DNA of 64,000 bases from Streptomyces sp. CG4 (GTDB taxonomy: Bacteria; Actinomycetota; Actinomycetes; Streptomycetales; Streptomycetaceae): NCBI RefSeq assembly GCF_041080655.1, contig NZ_CP163525.1:372001-436000 (forward strand), read 5' to 3'. This document shows positions 49,401-60,800 of this stretch, one piece after another. The stretch's first letter is position 1, and every line of letters begins with the position of its first letter. Both the position numbers and the translations under genes were made by a program. The notes below the pieces were generated by a model. It searched no databases. It had not been told where the DNA came from and saw only the letters and a list, made by a program, of their open reading frames with translations.

Positions 49401-52400
49401 GTCGCTGGTGGTGTCGCGGGCGGCCCGCAGGTTGGTGAGCGGGCGGGAGGCGAGCGAGGTGACGGTGGCGACGGGGGCGCCGGTGGCGTCGGCCAGATCG
49501 ACGGCGAAGGCACCGGGCCCGGCGGGCGCCAGCCGGGCGCGCAGCACGGAGGCGCCGACGGCGTGCAGGGTGACACCCGCGAACATGAAGGGCAGCCGGG
49601 CGGTGTCGTCGGCGGATCCGTCGCCGAGCAGGGCCAGGGAGTGCAGGGCCGCGTCGAAGGCGGCGGGGTGGAGGCCGAAGCGCGGCGCGTCGGCGGCGGG
49701 CCGCTCGGGCAGCCGTACCTCGGCGAACACCTCCTCGCCGCGCCGCCAGGCGGCCGTCAGGGCCTGGAAGACCGGGCCGTACTCCAGGCCGGCGGCGGCG
49801 TGCCGCTCGTACAGGCCGGTGGTGTCGAGGGGTTCGGCGTCCTCGGGGGGCCAGACGTCCAGGCGGGTGCCCGGGGTGTCGGTGCCGGCGGCGAGGAGGC
49901 CGGAGGCGTGCAGGGTCCACGGCTCGTCGGCGGGCAGGCTCTCGGCGCGGGCGTACACGTGCACCGTACGGGCGCCGGACGCGTCCGGCGCCCCGACGGC
50001 GACCTGGACGCGCACGCCGTCGTCCGGGGGCAGCACCAGCGGTATTTCCAGGGCGAGTTCCTCCAGGCGGCCGCAGCCGACCTGGTCGCCGGCGCGGACG
50101 GCCAGCTCGACCATGGCGGTGCCGGGCACGACGACCGAGCCGCCGACGACGTGGTCGGCGAGCCAGGCGTGGGTGCGCACGGACAGCCGGCCGGTGAGTA
50201 CGGCGCCGTCGGAGCCGGCCAGCATCGTGGCCGCGCCGAGCAGCGGGTGGTCGGCGGAGTCGAGGCCGGCGGAGCCGACGTCGCCGACGAGGGTGGCCGT
50301 CTCGGGCCAGAACCGGTCGCGCTGGAAGGCGGTGGTGGGCAGGTCGACGGTGCGGGCGCCCGTGAACAGCGCGGTCCAGTCCACGGTGGTCCCGCCGACG
50401 TACATCTGGGCGACGGCGGTGAGCAGCGTCTCGGTCTCGTCGCGCTCGCGGCGGGTGGCGGCGGCCAGCACGGCGTCGGTGTCCGTGCCGTCGGCGGCCA
50501 GGCACTCACGGGCCATGGCCGTCAGTACGGCGTCCGGGCCGAGTTCGAGGAAGCGCGTGACGCCCTCGGCGGCGAGGGCGCGTATCCCGTCGTGGAAGCG
50601 GACCGCCTCGCGCACATGCCGCACCCAGTAGTCGGGGGTGGCGAGGTCCTGGGTGGCGAGGGCGCCGGTGACGTTGGAGACCACCGGGACGGTGGCCCGG
50701 TGGAAGGTCAGGGAGGTGACGACCGCCCGGAAGTCGGCCAGCATCGGTTCCATGAGCGGCGAGTGGAAGGCGTGCGAGACCTTCAGCCGCCGGCTCTTCT
50801 CGAAGTGCGCCGCCACCGCCTCGGCCTCGGCGGCGTCGCCCGAAATCACCACGGAGTCGGGGCCGTTGACGGCGGCGATGCCGACCCGCTCGGTGAGCAG
50901 CGGGCGGACCTCGTCCTCGGTGGCGCGTACGGCGATCATGGCGCCGCCCTCGGGCAGCGCCTGCATCAGCCGGCCGCGCGCCGCCACCAGCGTGGTCGCG
51001 TCCTTCAGGTCCAGGACGCCCGCGACATGGGCGGCGGCGATCTCGCCGATGGAGTGCCCGGCGAGGTAGTCGGGGGTCAGGCCCCAGGACTCCACCAGCC
51101 GGTGGAGCGCGACTTCGAAGGCGAACAGCGCGGTCTGGGTGCGGGCGGTGCGGTTCAGCGGTTCGGGGTCGTCGCCGAACATCACCTCGCGCAGGTCGTC
51201 GTCGAACAGCGCGCAGATCTCGTCGACGGCGCGGGCGAACACCGGGAAGTGCGCGTACAGTTCGCGGCCCATACCGGCGCGCTGCGAGCCCTGCCCGGTG
51301 AACAGGAAGGCGGTCTGTCCCTTGCGGACGCGGCCGGAGACGGCGGCGCCCCGACCGTCCTCGGCGATCCGGGCCGTGACCGCCATGAGCGCCTCGCGGT
51401 CGGTGCCGAGGACGACGACCCGGTACTGGTGGGCGGTGCGGGTGGCGGCGAGGGAGTGTGCCACGTCCACTACGTCCAGCTCACCGGCCGAGGCGACCAG
51501 ACGGGCGGCCTGCGCGCGCAGGGCGTGCTCGGTGCGACCGGAGAGGACCCACGGCAGCAGCGGCGGCGCCGTACGCGGCTCGCCCTCGGCCGTCTCCTCT
51601 TCCGCGGGGGCCTCCTCCAGGATGGTGTGGGCGTTGGTGCCGCTGGCTCCGAAGGAGGAGACGGCGGCCCGGCGCGGGCGGCCCGGGTCGGTCCAGGGAC
51701 GGTTCTCGGTCAGCAGCCGGACCTGGCCCTGCGCCCAGTCGACCTTGGTGGACGGCTCGTCGGCGAACAGCGACTTGGGCAGGACCTGGTGCCGGATCGC
51801 CATGACGGCCTTGATGATGCCGGCGACGCCGGCGGCGGCCTGGGTGTGCCCGATGTTGGACTTGACCGAGCCGAGCCACAGCGGGGTGTCGGCGGGCCGG
51901 TCCTGGCCGTAGGCGGCGAGCAGCGCCTGGGCCTCGATCGGGTCGCCGAGCGTGGTGCCGGTGCCGTGCGCCTCCAGCAGGTCCACGTCGGCCGGGCCGA
52001 GCTGCGCGCCGGTCAGGGCGGCCCGGATGACGCGCTGCTGGGACGGCCCGTTGGGCGCGGTCAGGCCGTTGGAGGCGCCGTCCTGGTTGACGGCGGAGCC
52101 GCGGACGACGGCCAGCACCTCGTGGCCGTTGCGCCGGGCGTCGCTGAGCCGTTCCAGCACCAGCATGCCGGCGCCCTCGCTCCAGCCGGTGCCGTCCGCC
52201 GCGTCCGCGAAGGACTTGCAGCGGCCGTCCGGGGCGAGACCGCGCTGCCGGGAGAAGGCGATGAAGTTGTTCGGCGTGGACATCACGGTCGCGCCGCCCG
52301 CCAGGGCGAGGGTGCACTCCTTGGTGCGCAGCGCCTGTACGGCGAGGTGCACCGCGACGAGCGCCGAGGAGCAGGCGGTGTCGATGGTGACGGCCGGGCC

Positions 52401-52988
52401 CTCCAGGCCCAGGGTGTAGGAGATGCGGCCGGAGATGACGGCGGCCAGCACGCCCGTGCCGAGCGCCGCCTCGCTCTCCTCGGGCATCTTGGCCAACAGG
52501 TCTTTGTAGTCCTGGCCGTTGGTGCCCGCGAACACTCCGATCCGGGCGCCGTGCGCCGAGTCGGGGGCGATCCGGGACCGTTCCAGGGCCTCCCACGACA
52601 CCTCCAGCAGCAGCCGCTGCTGGGGGTCCATCGCGACCGCCTCACGGGGGCTGATGCCGAAGAAGTCCGGCTCGAAGCCCGCCGCGTCGTCCAGGAAGCC
52701 ACCGCGCGTGACATAGGTCTTGCCGGTGGCGTCCGGGTCGGGGTCGTAGAGGGCGTCGACGTCCCAGCCCCGGTCGTCGGGGAAGTCACCGATGGCGTCG
52801 CTGCCGTCGTGGACGAGCCGCCAGAGCTCCTCCGGGGTGGTGACGCCGCCGGGGAAGCGGCAGCTCATCCCGACGATGGCGATGGGTTCCCGGTCCTGGG
52901 TCTCCACCTCGCGCAGCCGTTGACGGGTCTGGGCCAGGTCGGCGGAGACCCGCTTGAGGTAGGAGAGCAGCTTTTCGTCGTTGGTCAT
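37494..52988 (-). CDS. Type I PKS, modules 3-5 (three KS-AT-DH-KR-ACP units)
   Basis: A 5164-residue trimodular PKS. N-terminal docking helix [20 protein letters not shown]. Module 3: KS Cys206, AT Ser646 with HAFH (malonyl), DH His946 in [13 protein letters not shown] cofactor site near 1347 with LDD and catalytic Tyr in [13 protein letters not shown] Ser1652. Module 4: KS Cys1870, AT Ser2314 in GHSQGE with YASH (methylmalonyl), DH His2618, KR near 3027 (LAD instead of LDD), ACP Ser3337. Module 5: KS Cys3556, AT Ser4017 with HAFH (malonyl), DH His4307, KR near 4740 (LAD), ACP Ser5042. The C-terminal docking region holds [19 protein letters not shown]. All catalytic residues looked for are present. 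Three successive DH-KR modules predict a conjugated triene with one methyl branch. The module 5 KS has an odd [16 protein letters not shown] in place of the usual [15 protein letters not shown]. Confidence 0.96.
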   Translation of the reverse strand: MTNDEKLLSYLKRVSADLAQTRQRLREVETQDREPIAIVGMSCRFPGGVTTPEELWRLVHDGSDAIGDFPDDRGWDVDALYDPDPDATGKTYVTRGGFLDDAAGFEPDFFGISPREAVAMDPQQRLLLEVSWEALERSRIAPDSAHGARIGVFAGTNGQDYKDLLAKMPEESEAALGTGVLAAVISGRISYTLGLEGPAVTIDTACSSALVAVHLAVQALRTKECTLALAGGATVMSTPNNFIAFSRQRGLAPDGRCKSFADAADGTGWSEGAGMLVLERLSDARRNGHEVLAVVRGSAVNQDGASNGLTAPNGPSQQRVIRAALTGAQLGPADVDLLEAHGTGTTLGDPIEAQALLAAYGQDRPADTPLWLGSVKSNIGHTQAAAGVAGIIKAVMAIRHQVLPKSLFADEPSTKVDWAQGQVRLLTENRPWTDPGRPRRAAVSSFGASGTNAHTILEEAPAEEETAEGEPRTAPPLLPWVLSGRTEHALRAQAARLVASAGELDVVDVAHSLAATRTAHQYRVVVLGTDREALMAVTARIAEDGRGAAVSGRVRKGQTAFLFTGQGSQRAGMGRELYAHFPVFARAVDEICALFDDDLREVMFGDDPEPLNRTARTQTALFAFEVALHRLVESWGLTPDYLAGHSIGEIAAAHVAGVLDLKDATTLVAARGRLMQALPEGGAMIAVRATEDEVRPLLTERVGIAAVNGPDSVVISGDAAEAEAVAAHFEKSRRLKVSHAFHSPLMEPMLADFRAVVTSLTFHRATVPVVSNVTGALATQDLATPDYWVRHVREAVRFHDGIRALAAEGVTRFLELGPDAVLTAMARECLAADGTDTDAVLAAATRRERDETETLLTAVAQMYVGGTTVDWTALFTGARTVDLPTTAFQRDRFWPETATLVGDVGSAGLDSADHPLLGAATMLAGSDGAVLTGRLSVRTHAWLADHVVGGSVVVPGTAMVELAVRAGDQVGCGRLEELALEIPLVLPPDDGVRVQVAVGAPDASGARTVHVYARAESLPADEPWTLHASGLLAAGTDTPGTRLDVWPPEDAEPLDTTGLYERHAAAGLEYGPVFQALTAAWRRGEEVFAEVRLPERPAADAPRFGLHPAAFDAALHSLALLGDGSADDTARLPFMFAGVTLHAVGASVLRARLAPAGPGAFAVDLADATGAPVATVTSLASRPLTNLRAARDTTSDALFALDWQPLPLETEAPDTDHRVLHSTRGADPAAVREALHSALAALQDDDPRPLAVVTHGAVSVAGEDVPDLAGAAVWGLVRSAQSENPGRFVLLDLEPGVDAGAVLPAVLASGEPQIAIRSGAARTARLIRAEVPAASGELNLDPEGTVLLTGATGGLGPVLARHLVTAHGVRHLALLSRSGNSADLIAELAGLGATATAHACDVADRDALAAVLAAVPASRPLTAVVHAAGVLDDGVVSSLTPERIDTVLAPKALGALHLHELTADLSAFVLFSSVAGTVGAPGQGNYAAANALLDALAAHRHAQGAPALSLAWGPWAPSGGMTSSLDEADRARMARGGMTALSAEEGTALFDLAVRAGRPASVPVRLSLPALRAQGSGLAPVFRALAGRPVRREAAAESAGTTFAERMAALGEEERAEALLHTVRAHVAAVLGHANPDSVETDRAFKDLGFDSLAAIELRNSLSEEMGQRLSATLVFDHPSPEALAAHLGTLVGGAGAGARRDRRTVRARADEPLAIVGLACRYPGDVRSPEDLWRLVADGTDAITPFPANRGWDVDRIVDPNRQRPDTSYVGEGGFLHEAGAFDASFFGISPKEALVMDPQQRLLLEASWEALESAGIDPHSLKGSRTGVFAGVQYHDYFGSFGSGSIISGRIAYTLGLEGPSLSVDTACSSSLVALHLAAQSLRQGESSLALVGGVAVMATPETFIEFSRQGALAPDARTRAFADAAGGTVWGEGVGVMVVERLSDARRNGHEILAVVRGTAVNQDGASNGLTAPNGPSQERVILEALENAGLTTADVDVVEAHGTGTTLGDPIEAQALLATYGQERDEDGPLWLGSVKSNIGHTQAAAGVAGVIKMVMAMRHGVLPQTLHVDRPSTKVDWDAGQVRLLTEQRDWPQQGRPRRAGVSSFGISGTNAHVILEQAPPAPAEPQHTGPEALAVPWLLSAKTPAALAGQAAALLGHLDTHPDLDPSDIGWTLATARARFAHRASITGADPAELRAALAALADGATARTLVEGTAAGRARPAFVFPGQGSQWSGMATQLLDDSPVFAARMAECAAALAPYTDWDFPTELRGDLDRVDVVQPLLWAVMVSLAHTWSAYGVTPAAVIGHSQGEIAAACAVGALSLQDGARVVALRSQAIAELLSGSGGMMSVAEGAEAVRARLTAWDGRLSVAAVNGAASTVVSGDPDALDELLAQLRADKVRAKRLPVDYASHSAHVETLRERLADVLDGIEPRAAQVPFYSTVTGGPIDTTELGAGYWYTNLRGTVLFEEAVRAAVADGHQLFIESSPHPVLTVGIQETDEAVAAVGSLRRDEGGRDRLLTALGEAFTHGAGVDWAAVAEGRRARRVPLPGYAFQREWYWLDSTATGADVTSVGLAPTDHALLGAAMVRADSEGAVLTGRLSPGIQPWLEDHRVGGRLLFPGTGHLELALRAGDQVGCGDIAELTLHAPLVLPDHGAVQLQVVVGTPEGDTRPVTIWSRPESPDEELPWTRHADGLLAPTGTLPGGGADPLTAWPPQGAEAVSLDGLYDELAALGLGYGPLFQGLRAAWRTEDGLYAEIATDAAPDGFALHPALSDAALHTVGLTDAAGEEALLPFAWSGVRLYATGATALRVRVRPTGEGTVSLTLADPTGAPVATVDSLTLRPLNAEALAGADRSARAGSLYRVDWVPAPSAPHSAEAVEVVRAVAGVSAAETRAAVGTVLDELRARLADDAPTLVVVTGTDPAGAAVGGLVRSAQSENPGRIVLIEAEEEPAADRLAEAVATGEPHLAFRDGAWHVPRLARVTPGDAEPATDGPDSAADSGASTGLGTGTGLGTGTVLLTGATGALGGIFARHLVAERNVRHLLLLSRSGATDDLVAELTELGAGVTSVACDVADRAALAAVLDAVPADRPLTAVIHAAGVLADGVLGSLTPERLDTVFRPKVDAAWNLHELTADLDLSAFVLFSSSAATLGSPGQANYAAANAYLDALAVHRCTLGLPALSLAWGLWAQAGGMTGTLDETDLTRIARGGVAPLDTQEGVALFDAAVRGHDPAVLPVKLDLAALRAQGVGLAPLFRALVPVRRAGAATGQAAAGGADALRERLAGLLEAEREAFLTELVQNHVATLLGYRSAQDVGRTLAFKELGFDSLAAVELRNRLTAATGLRLPATLVFDHPTPAHLARYLLGELTGTLTETSTRTATPRSAAADEPIAVIGMACRFPGDIASPEDLWRLVAEGRDAVGEFPDDRGWDVENLYDPTLDRPGTSYTRRGAFLYDAADFDPAFFAMDEEEAEVTDPQQRLLLETSWEALERASIDPATLRGSDTGVFAGVMYHDYFGSFGSGSVVSGRVAYTLGLEGPTLSVDTACSSSLVALHLAAQSLRDGDCSLALAGGVTVMATPGTFVEFSRHRGLSRDGRCKPFADAADGTGFGEGAGVLLLERLSDARRNGHKILALLRGTAVNQDGASNGISAPNGPAQQRVIRRALQAAGVEAAEVDVVEAHGTGTTLGDPIEAQALIATYGAEHSEDSPLWLGSVKSNLGHTQAAAGVAGVIKMVEAIRNATLPASLGIDRPSRHVEWEGAGVRLLTENRPWPDPGRPRRAGVSSFGISGTNAHVIVEAAPAEKPAALPAAPAVGTVPWLLSGHTPDALRAQAARLLEHLSGAPDATLSGAPDAPLDTAPDTDPHRLAGALAHARTRLGHRAAVLGRTRNELTAGVRALAEGRTPRTGALGTATDGRLAFLFSGQGSQLPGMGTCLAAAFPAFAAAFDEVRAHLDPLLDRPLADVLGSAELLERTEYTQPALFAVEVALYRLLEAFGVRPDLLAGHSVGEFAAAHVAGVLDLKDACTLVAARGRLMQALPAGGAMIAVQVTEDEIVPLLGDGVGIAAVNGPRSVVVSGPAAPARALAARFERTRELAVSHAFHSALMEPMLEEFREIAASLSYGTLRIPLVSTLTGAPTGPDELSTPEYWVRHAREAVRFADAVDALHDAGVRHFAEVGPGSALSAAAGECLPDRTAVVPLLRKDREETEAFVTGLAALHVRGAAVNWAGLLPHRDGSDLPTYAFRRSRYWMTGDLGLPRPAVGHPLLGTAVELAGADGLLYTGHLSLAGQPWLADHSVGGVPLLPGTAFVEMALAAGARVDCGTVEDLTVTEPLVLPEDGAVRLQATVGEPDASGARAFRVYAATADGDPWTTHATGLLRPAEQRPAHDPTTWPPPGAEPVDLDGVYDQLAELGAEYGPRFQGLRAAWRRGDEAYAEVAVPVDGAAFGLHPALFDAALQAIGLRAGAEERMTLPFAWNGVELYTRGASALRVRVAPAGTGAVRIEAADETGRPVARVASLSLRDVDPQRIAAAAVGGHDDLFALDWVPLSVPAAPQAGRWTVLGADGEEWADALGGEVAEVAVAGDLAEVAEQAPDTLVLVHTGGDGPDAIRAGVHELLGQVQDWLADARFGDSGLVVATRGATGPGAVTDPGAAAAWGLIRAAQSEHPDRLVLADLDDTDASRRLLPSAVASGEPQLALREGRLSVPRLVRAPRLAEPAPADWSGGVLVTGGTGALGRLVARHLVTAHGAERLVLLSRSGPEGPGAAELREELSALGAQVTIVACDAADRAALARVLDEHPVSAVVHTAGVLADAVLTSLTPERLDTVLRPKLDAAWHLHELTRDRPLTAFVLFSSAAGLLGSPGQAGYAAGNTFLDALAAHRRSLGLPGVSLAWGAWAGSGGMADRLGDTDTRRMASGGVLALDAAAGLDLFDTGVGRDEPVLLPARLDLAPRAAARIAPLLRALVRAPRRTGPGAPAAASALRRELAALAPEERTERLLTLVRDEAGSVLGIEEIENELPFKDLGFDSLTAVEFRNRLNEATGLRLTATLVFDHPTPAVLTEHLAAELAPRTAGGPRDEEDTVRAALAAIPVGRLREAGLLDSLLELAGVRPASESAAAGEPGGASIDTMDAESLISRALADLVEDDDAL
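43914..43955. repeat. 18-bp tandem repeat inside the module 4 KR linker
   Basis: GGTGCCGGTGCCCAGGCC occurs at 43914-43931 and 43932-43949, followed by a partial third copy. It is in frame and encodes the repeated GLGTGT just before the KR cofactor loop, in a Gly/Ala/Ser-rich linker. Confidence 0.85.
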
Positions 52989-53090
52989 CGGGTGTCGCCA
53001 CTCCTGTGCGAAGAGGTGGACTGCGGTGGGGCCGGGGTGTCGTGGGAGGGCAGCCTCACGGGTGGGCCCGTGCGGCGCGGGAGGCTCGGG

Positions 53091-56000
53091 TCACGCCGAG
53101 CCGAGTTCGCTGTCGATGAAGGCGAAGACGTCGTCGGCGGAGGCGTCCTCCAGCCGTCCGGCGACGGTGTCGGCGTCCTGGCCGAGGGTCTTGTTCAGGT
53201 CGTTCAGCAACGACTGCAGGCGGGTGGTGATCCGGCCCTGCTCGATGTCCTCGGCGGTGAGGTCGCCGAGCCGGGCCGCGACCCGGTCGAGTTCGGCGAC
53301 GACCGAGTCCACGGAGGTGTCGGCGCCCGCGAGTTCGGTGCCCAGGTACTTGGCGAGGGCGGCGGGGGTGGCGTAGTCGAAGATGAGCGTGGCCGGCAGC
53401 GGCACCCCGGCGGCGCTGCTGATCCGGTTGCGCAGGTCGACGGAGGTGAGCGAGTCGAAGCCGAGGTCGCGGAAGGCGGTGGTCGGCTCGACGGCGCCGG
53501 CACTGCCGTAGCCGAGGACCGTGGCCGCCTGCCCGCACACCAACTCCTGCAGGGCGCGCTCGCGTTCGCCGCCGGTGAGACCGGCGAGCTTCTCGGCGAA
53601 GCCGTCGACCGCGCCCGCCTCGGCGCCGCCGCCCGTGCCGCGCCGGACCTCGGGCAGCGCGGACAGCAGGGCGCTGGGCCGGCTGGACGTGAACGCGGGC
53701 GCGAACACGGACCAGTCGACGTCGGCGACGGTGACCGTGGTGTCGCCCCCGTCCAGGGCCCGGCCGAGCGCGGTGAGGGCGCGCTCGGGGTCGAGGAGGG
53801 ACATGCCCATCGCGCGGGCGGCCGAGCGCACGGTGCCGTGGGCGGCCATGCCGTCACCGCCCCACGGTCCCCAGGCCACCGAGGTGCCGGGCAGTCCGGC
53901 CGCGCGCCGGTGCTCGGCGAGGGCGTCGAGGCAGGCGTTGGCCGCGGCGTAGTTGGCCTGTCCGGCACCGCCGACGGTGGCGGTCAGCGAGGAGAACAGC
54001 ACGAATGCCGACAGGTCACGGTCCGCGGTGAGTTCGTGCAGATGGCGGGCGGAGTCGGCCTTGGCGGCGAGGACGCCGGCGAACCGGTCGGGGGTGAGCG
54101 CGTCCAGGACCCCGTCGTCGAGGACCCCGGCCAGGTGCATGACGGCGGTCAGGGGGTGTTCCTCGGGTATGGAGTCCAGTAGCGCGGCCAGCGCCTCGCG
54201 GTCGGCGACGTCGCAGGCGGCGAGGGTCACCTCTGCGCCGGTGCCGGTGAGTTCGGCGACGAGTTCGCCGGCGCCGGGCGCGTCCAGGCCGCGGCGGGAC
54301 GTCAGCAGCAGGTGTGCGGCGCCCTCGGCGGCGAGCCACCGAACGACGGCCGTACCGACCGCGCCCGTCGCCCCGGTGACCAGGACCGTGCCGGACGGCT
54401 TCCAGGGGGCGCCGGCGCGGGCCGGGGCGTGCTCCAGGCGTCGGCCATAGGCGCCGGATTCGCGGATGACGACCTGGTCCTCGCCGCCGGCGTCGCCGAG
54501 CAGCGCGGCCAGCCGGGCGACGGTCTGCGGGCCGAGCTCGGCGGGCAGGTCGATCAGGCCGCCCCACCGGTCGGGGTGCTCCAGGGCGGCGACCCGGCCG
54601 AGACCCCACACCTGTGCCTGGGCGAAGCCGGTGACCTCGGCGGCCGAGCCGTGGGCGACGGCGTCACGGGTGACGCACCAGAGCGGTGCGGTGTTCTCGG
54701 CGTCCCCAAGTGCCTGGACGAGGGCGGCAGTCGAGGTGAGTTCGGTGACCGGCGCCAGCAAGGACAGGACACCGTCGACGCCGCTGTGGCCGGTGAGCAT
54801 TCCGGCCAGTCCGGCGCGGTCGGACGTGTCCGGCACCGTGAGGGTGTCGATCGTGAGACCCCGGTCGGCGAGCCCGGTCAGGACAGCGGTCGCCCAGGGG
54901 TCGTCGGCGGCGGGGACGACGGCCAGCCAGTGGCCGCCGAGCGCCGGGGTCGCGGCGGGGGCCAGCGGCTCCCAGGTGACGCGATAACGCCAGCCGTCGG
55001 CGGCGGCGTTGGCCTGCCGCTGCTCGTGCCAGGCCGCGAGGGCCGGGACGACGGCGGCGACGGACGTCTCGTCGGCGACGCCGAGGGTGGCGGCGACGGC
55101 GGTCACGTCCTGGTCCCGGACCAGCTCCCAGAACGGGTCGGCCGCGTCACCGCCCGCGCGGGCCGCCGCGGAGCGCTCGGCCTGCAGGATGGGCGCGTCC
55201 TCCCAGTGCCGGTCACGACGGAACGGATAGGTGGGCAGGTCGACCCTGCGGCCCCCGGCGAACACCACCGTCCAGTCGGGCCCGGTACCGGTCAGCTGCA
55301 GCCGGCTGACGGCGTCGACGAGGGCGGTGTCCTCGTCCCGGTCGCGGCGCTGGGTGCCGATGACGTCGGGCACCACGTCCTGCGCCATGTTGGTGAGGAC
55401 CGAGTCGGGGCCGACCTCCAGGAAGCGGGTGGCGCCCTCGGCGGCGAGGGTGGTGACGCCGTCGTGGAAGCGGACGGCCTCGCGGACGTGCCGTACCCAG
55501 TAGTCGGGGGAGGTCAGCTCGTCGGCCATGCGCCCGGTGACGTTGGAGACGACCGGCAGGGCGGGCTCGTGGAAGGTGAGGCCGGCCAGCACCTCGCGGA
55601 ACGCCTCCAGCATGGGGTCCATGCGGTGGGAGTGGAAGGCGTGCGAGACCTTCAGCCGGGTGGTCTTCTCCACCTTCGCGGCGACGGCGAGTACGGCCTC
55701 CTCGTCACCCGAGATCACCACCGCGCGGGAGCCGTTGACGGCCGCGATGTCGACGCCGTCGGTGAGCAGCGGGGTCACCTCGGCCTCGGCGGCCAGCAGG
55801 GACACCATCGCGCCGCCCACGGGCAGTTCCTGCATCAGCCGGCCGCGGGCGGCGACCAGGGCGACCGCGTCCGCCAGCTCCAGGACACCGGCGACGTGCG
55901 CGGCGACGACCTCGCCAATGGAGTGCCCGGCGAGCAGGTCGGGGCGGATGCCCCAGTGCTCCAACAGCCGGTACAGGGCGGTCTCGAAGGTGAACAGGGC

Positions 56001-57845
56001 CGCCTGCGTGTAGACGGTCTGGTTCAGCGGGGACGCGGCAGGGTCGGTGGCCTCCTCGAACATCACCTCGCGCAGCGGGCGGTCCAGGTGGGCGTCGAAG
56101 GCGGCGCAGATCTCGTCGAAGGCGGCGGCGAACACCGGGAACGCGGCGTGCAGGGTACGGCCCATGCCGGGCCGCTGGGAGCCCTGGCCGGAGAACAGGA
56201 CACCGAGCCGGCCGGGTTCGGGCGTCACCACGGCCGGCCGGCTGCCGTCGGCGACGGCACGCAGCCCGGCCAGCAGCTCGTCCCGGTCGCGGCCGGTGAC
56301 CGCGGCCCGGTGGGTGAACAGGGCGCGCGTGGTGGCCAGCGAGAACCCGACGTCGTACGGGTCGAGGTCACCGGCGGCTGACAGCAGCCGCTCCGCCTGC
56401 CGCTGGACGGCGTCGGAGCCCTTGCCGGACAGCACCCACGGGACGACGGGCAGCGCGGCACGCTTTGGAGCGGGCTGCTCGGCCTCGACGGCCGGTGCCT
56501 CCTCCAGGATGGTGTGCGCGTTGGTGCCGGAGATGCCGAAGGACGACACGCCGGCGCGACGGGGGCGGCCCTCGGGGGTGTCCCACGGCTGGGGTTCGGT
56601 GAGCAGCTGGATGTCGCCCGCGCTCCAGTCGACGGCGGTGCTGGGCTTCTCGACGTGCAGGGTGCGCGGCAGGGTGCCGTGGCGCATCGCCATGACCATC
56701 TTGATGACGGCGCCGACACCGGCCGCGGCCTGCGGGTGGCCCATGTTGGACTTGATGGAGCCGAGCCGGATCGGCTGGTTCTCCGGCCGGTCCTGCCCGT
56801 AGGCGGCGATGACGGCCTGGGCCTCGATGGGGTCGCCGAGGGTGGTGCCGGTGCCGTGTGCCTCGACCGCGTCGATGTGGTGCGGGGCGAGCCGGGCGTC
56901 GGCGAGGGCCTGCTGGATGACGCGGATCTGGGCGGGGCCGCTGGGCGCGGTCAGGCCGTTGGAGGCGCCGTCCTGGTTGACGGCGGAGCCGCGGACGACG
57001 GCGAGTACCTCGTGGCCGTTGCGCAGGGCGTCGGACAGCCGCTCCACGAGCACCATGCCGGCGCCCTCGGCCCAGGCGGCGCCCGCGGCGTCGTCGGAGA
57101 AGGAGTGGCAGCGGCCGTCGGGGGACAGCGCGCGGCGCTCGCTGAACTCGATGAACATCTCGGGGCTGGCCATGACGGCGGCGCCGCCCGCGAGGGCCAG
57201 CGAGCACTCCCCCTTGCGCAGCGACTGGATCGCCGAGTGCAGTGCCACCAGGGAGGAGGAGCAGGCGGTGTCCATGGTGACCGCGGGGCCCTCCAGGCCG
57301 AGGGTGTAGGCGATACGGCCGGAGACGATGCTGCCGGAGATGGTGCCGCCGATGTAGTCGTGGTGCATCAGGCCGACGAAGACACCGGTCGGGGTGCCCT
57401 TGACCGTGTGGGGGTCGATGCCGGCGCGCTCGAAGGCCTCCCAGGTGACCTCCAGCAGCAGCCGCTGCTGCGGGTCGGTGCCGGGTGCGTCCTTGGGACT
57501 GATGCCGAAGAACGCGGGGTCGCACTCGGCGGCGTCGTGCAGGAAGCCGCCGTGGCGGACATAGGACTTGCCGGGGGCGCCGGGCTCGGGATCGTAGATC
57601 GCCTCGACGTCCCAGCCGCGGTCGGTGGGGAACTCGGTGACGACATCGATGCCCTCGTCGACGATGCGCCACAGGTCTTCGGGGGTGCGCACGCCGCCGG
57701 GGTAGCGGCAGCCCATGCCGATGATGGCGACGGGCTCGCGGTCCTGCTCCTCCAGCTCCCGTACGCGGCGGCGGCTGCGCTCCAGCTCGGTCGTGGCCCG
57801 CTTGAGGTAGTCGCGGAGCTTGCCGGCCGTGGCCGAGTCTTCCAT
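53091..57845 (-). CDS. Type I PKS, module 2 (KS-AT-KR-ACP)
   Basis: A 1584-residue single-module PKS. N-terminal docking helix [22 protein letters not shown] (about 35-455) with Cys195 in [10 protein letters not shown] and [13 protein letters not shown] (about 560-875) with Ser642 in AGHSIGE and malonyl-type HAFHS; a KR structural part and KR (about 880-1330) with [23 protein letters not shown] in [14 protein letters not shown] (B-type) and catalytic Tyr in [15 protein letters not shown] with Ser1465 in [12 protein letters not shown]; and a C-terminal docking region from about 1510. No DH is present between AT and KR, so this step should leave a hydroxyl. Its ATG shares one base with the stop of the upstream PKS (TGATG). 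The next PKS starts 102 bp downstream. Confidence 0.96.
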   Translation of the reverse strand: MEDSATAGKLRDYLKRATTELERSRRRVRELEEQDREPVAIIGMGCRYPGGVRTPEDLWRIVDEGIDVVTEFPTDRGWDVEAIYDPEPGAPGKSYVRHGGFLHDAAECDPAFFGISPKDAPGTDPQQRLLLEVTWEAFERAGIDPHTVKGTPTGVFVGLMHHDYIGGTISGSIVSGRIAYTLGLEGPAVTMDTACSSSLVALHSAIQSLRKGECSLALAGGAAVMASPEMFIEFSERRALSPDGRCHSFSDDAAGAAWAEGAGMVLVERLSDALRNGHEVLAVVRGSAVNQDGASNGLTAPSGPAQIRVIQQALADARLAPHHIDAVEAHGTGTTLGDPIEAQAVIAAYGQDRPENQPIRLGSIKSNMGHPQAAAGVGAVIKMVMAMRHGTLPRTLHVEKPSTAVDWSAGDIQLLTEPQPWDTPEGRPRRAGVSSFGISGTNAHTILEEAPAVEAEQPAPKRAALPVVPWVLSGKGSDAVQRQAERLLSAAGDLDPYDVGFSLATTRALFTHRAAVTGRDRDELLAGLRAVADGSRPAVVTPEPGRLGVLFSGQGSQRPGMGRTLHAAFPVFAAAFDEICAAFDAHLDRPLREVMFEEATDPAASPLNQTVYTQAALFTFETALYRLLEHWGIRPDLLAGHSIGEVVAAHVAGVLELADAVALVAARGRLMQELPVGGAMVSLLAAEAEVTPLLTDGVDIAAVNGSRAVVISGDEEAVLAVAAKVEKTTRLKVSHAFHSHRMDPMLEAFREVLAGLTFHEPALPVVSNVTGRMADELTSPDYWVRHVREAVRFHDGVTTLAAEGATRFLEVGPDSVLTNMAQDVVPDVIGTQRRDRDEDTALVDAVSRLQLTGTGPDWTVVFAGGRRVDLPTYPFRRDRHWEDAPILQAERSAAARAGGDAADPFWELVRDQDVTAVAATLGVADETSVAAVVPALAAWHEQRQANAAADGWRYRVTWEPLAPAATPALGGHWLAVVPAADDPWATAVLTGLADRGLTIDTLTVPDTSDRAGLAGMLTGHSGVDGVLSLLAPVTELTSTAALVQALGDAENTAPLWCVTRDAVAHGSAAEVTGFAQAQVWGLGRVAALEHPDRWGGLIDLPAELGPQTVARLAALLGDAGGEDQVVIRESGAYGRRLEHAPARAGAPWKPSGTVLVTGATGAVGTAVVRWLAAEGAAHLLLTSRRGLDAPGAGELVAELTGTGAEVTLAACDVADREALAALLDSIPEEHPLTAVMHLAGVLDDGVLDALTPDRFAGVLAAKADSARHLHELTADRDLSAFVLFSSLTATVGGAGQANYAAANACLDALAEHRRAAGLPGTSVAWGPWGGDGMAAHGTVRSAARAMGMSLLDPERALTALGRALDGGDTTVTVADVDWSVFAPAFTSSRPSALLSALPEVRRGTGGGAEAGAVDGFAEKLAGLTGGERERALQELVCGQAATVLGYGSAGAVEPTTAFRDLGFDSLTSVDLRNRISSAAGVPLPATLIFDYATPAALAKYLGTELAGADTSVDSVVAELDRVAARLGDLTAEDIEQGRITTRLQSLLNDLNKTLGQDADTVAGRLEDASADDVFAFIDSELGSA

Positions 57846-60800
57846 CACTGGGCTCCCAGTTCGTTGTCGAGCTTGGCGAAGAGTTCTTCGTCGCTGGCTT
57901 CCCGGAGGTCCGCCGGCGCCTCGGGCGCGGGATGACGTCCGTGGGTGTCCTGCCAGCTGCGCAGCAGCGCTTCGAGGCGCGCGGTGATGCGGGCGTGGCT
58001 GCCGTCCTGGTCGGGCAGGTCGTGCAGGGCGGTTTCGAGGCGGTCCAGTTCGGTCAGCGCGGACCGGGTGAGGTCGGCCGGTCCGGGCACGAGTGCGCTC
58101 TTGAGGTGGGCGGCGAGGGTGAGGGGGGTGGGCTGGTCGAAGACGAGCGTCGCCGGCAGGGTGAGGCCGGTGGCGCGCGCGAGGAGGTTGCGCAGTTCGA
58201 CGGCGGCGAGCGAGTCGAAGCCCATCTCCTGGAAGGCGCGCCCCGGGGCGACCGACTCCGGCGAGGGGTGCCCGAGGACGCCGGCGACATGCGTGCGGAC
58301 CAACTCCAGCAGGGCGCGGTCCCGTTCGGAGTCGGCCAGCGGCGCCAGCCGGTCCCGCCAGGATTCGGCGGGCGCGCCCGCAACGGGCTCGGCGCCACGC
58401 CGCCGGACAGGGCGCACCAGGCCGCGCAGCAGCGCGGGTACACCGTCCGGCCGGGCGCGCACCGCGGCGGCGTCCAGCCGTACGGGCACCATGACCGCGT
58501 CCTCGCCGCCGAGTCCGGCGTCGAAGGTGCGCAGCCCCTGGGCCGGGGTCAGCGGCGGCAGGCCGAGGCGGCGGAGCCGTTCCAGGTCGGCGGCGTCGAT
58601 GGCGGCGCTCATGCCGCCGGAGCCGGACCACAGGCCGTAGGCGAGGGAGACGGCGGGCATACCGCGCCCGCGGCGATGCGCGGCGAGGCCGTCGAGGAAG
58701 GTGTTCGCGGCGGCGTAGTTGGCCTGCCCGCCGCCGACCAGCAGACCGGCGGTGGAGGACAGCAGGACGAAGGCCGACAGGTCCTTCTCGCGGGTCAGTT
58801 CATGAAGGTTCCAGGCAGCGTCCACCTTGGGCCGCAGCACCCGGTCGACCTTGCCCGCGTCGAGGGTGGCCAGCACACCGTTGTCGACCACACCGGCGGC
58901 GTGTACGACAGCCCGTACGTCGTGTTCGGTGAGCAGCGCGGCGAGGTCGGCGCGGTCGGCGGCATCGCACCGGGCGAGGATCGCCTCGGCGCCCAACTCA
59001 CCCAATTCTGCGCGCAGTTCGACGGCTCCGGGGGCATCCGCGCCGCGTCGACCGGCCAGCAGCAGGCGCCGTACGCCGTGCTCGGAGACCAGGTGACGGG
59101 CGATCAGGGCGCCGAGGCCGCCGGTGCCGCCGGTGATCAGCACGGTGCCGTCCGGATCCCAGGCGAGCGGGCCGCCGGCCTTGGCGCGGGCCAGCCGTGG
59201 CACCCGTACCTCGCCGTCCCGCACCGCGACCTCCGGTTCGTCGCAGACGAGGGCCGTGGCGAGGGCGGGGCCCGGAGCGGCGCTGCCGTCACTGTCGACC
59301 AGCAGGAACCGGCCGGGGTTCTCGGCCTGGGCCGCGCGGACGAGTCCGTACAGCGGAGCGTGGGTGAGGTCGCCGGTGCGGAGCAGCACGGTGAGCCGAC
59401 GGTCGGCACAGCGCTCGTCGTCCAGCCAGGTGCGCAGGGTGTCCAGGACGGCGTTCACCCGGTCCCGCACGAGGGCGGGCAGATCCGCTACGGCGTCGGG
59501 CGCGGTCGGTACGGCCAGGACCACCAGCTCGGGCACCGGGCCGGCGGAGGTGAGGGCGGTCAGGTCGGGGTGCTGGGGCGCGTCGAGACCGGCGCCGGCG
59601 CGACCCGCGCCGTCCAGGTCTGCGTCACCGAGCCCGCACACGGCCAGGGCGGGCAGGCCGGCGGCGGCCGGGCCGGGTGCCGGGACGAGGTCGACGCGGT
59701 AGAGCGGGTCGTCGCCGTCTCCGGCGAGCTGCTCGGCGGAGACGGGGCGGGCCACGAGGCTGCGCACGGTCGCGACGGGCGCTCCGGTGGCGTCGGCGAG
59801 GGCAAGGGTCACGGCGTCGGAGCCGGACGGGGCGAGGTGGAGGCGCAGGGTGTCGGTGCCCGCCGCGTGCAGGGTCACACCGCCCCAGGCGAACGGCAGC
59901 ACGGCCTGGCCGCCGGGGAGGTCGAGCAGGTTGACGTGCAGGACGGCGTCCAGGAGGGCCGGGTGCACACCGAACGCGGCGGCGGTGGCGCGGGCGCTCT
60001 CGGGCAGGGCCGCCTCGGCGAACACCTCGTCCCCGCGGCGCCACATGGCGCGCAGGCCCTGGAAGACCTCGCCGTAGCCGTAGCCGGTGCCGGCCAGGCC
60101 GGGGTACAGACCGTCCAGATCGACGGGTTCGGCGTCCGCGGGCGGCCAGGCGGTGAGGTCGGCCGGGTACGCCGCGTCGGCCGGTGCGCAGGTGAGGACA
60201 CCGGAGGCGTTGCGGGTCCACGGGGCGTCAGGGGTGTCGGCGCGGCGGGACCAGACGGTCAGCTCCCGGCGCCCGTCCCGTTCCCCGCCGACGGCGACCT
60301 GTACGGCCAGTGCGCCCTGCTCGGGCAGGATCAGCGGGGCGTGCAGAGTGAGTTCGTCGACGGTGTCACAGCCGGTGCGCTCCGCCGCTTGCAGGGCCAT
60401 CTCGACGAAGCCGGTGCCGGGCAGCAGCACGGTTCCGTGTACGGCGTGGTCGGCCAGCCAGGGGTGGGAGGCGAGGGAGAGCCGGCCGGTGAGGACCGCT
60501 CCCCCGGTGTCGGGCAGGTCGGTCGCGGCGGTCAGCAGCGGATGGCCGGTGGCGCTCTGTCCGAGACCGCCGGCGTCGCCGCTGCCGCCGCCGGTGGCCT
60601 CCAGCCAGAGGCGTTCGCGCTGGAAGGCGTAGGTGGGGAGCTCGGTGTGCCGGGCGTCGTACGGGGCGAAGAACTTCGCCCAGTCCACGGCGGTGCCGGC
60701 CGCGTGCAGCCGGACCACGGCGGTGACCAGGTCGCGTTCCTCGTCGCCGTCCCGGCGCAGCCCGGCGACCGTCACGCTGTCCTCGGGCACGCAGTCCACG

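Noticed and set aside
57846..58631. Upstream extension of the module 2 PKS frame
   Set aside because: It overlaps the ACP and docking region of module 1 in another frame and reads as Arg/Pro-rich sequence. The docking helix start at 57845 is convincing.
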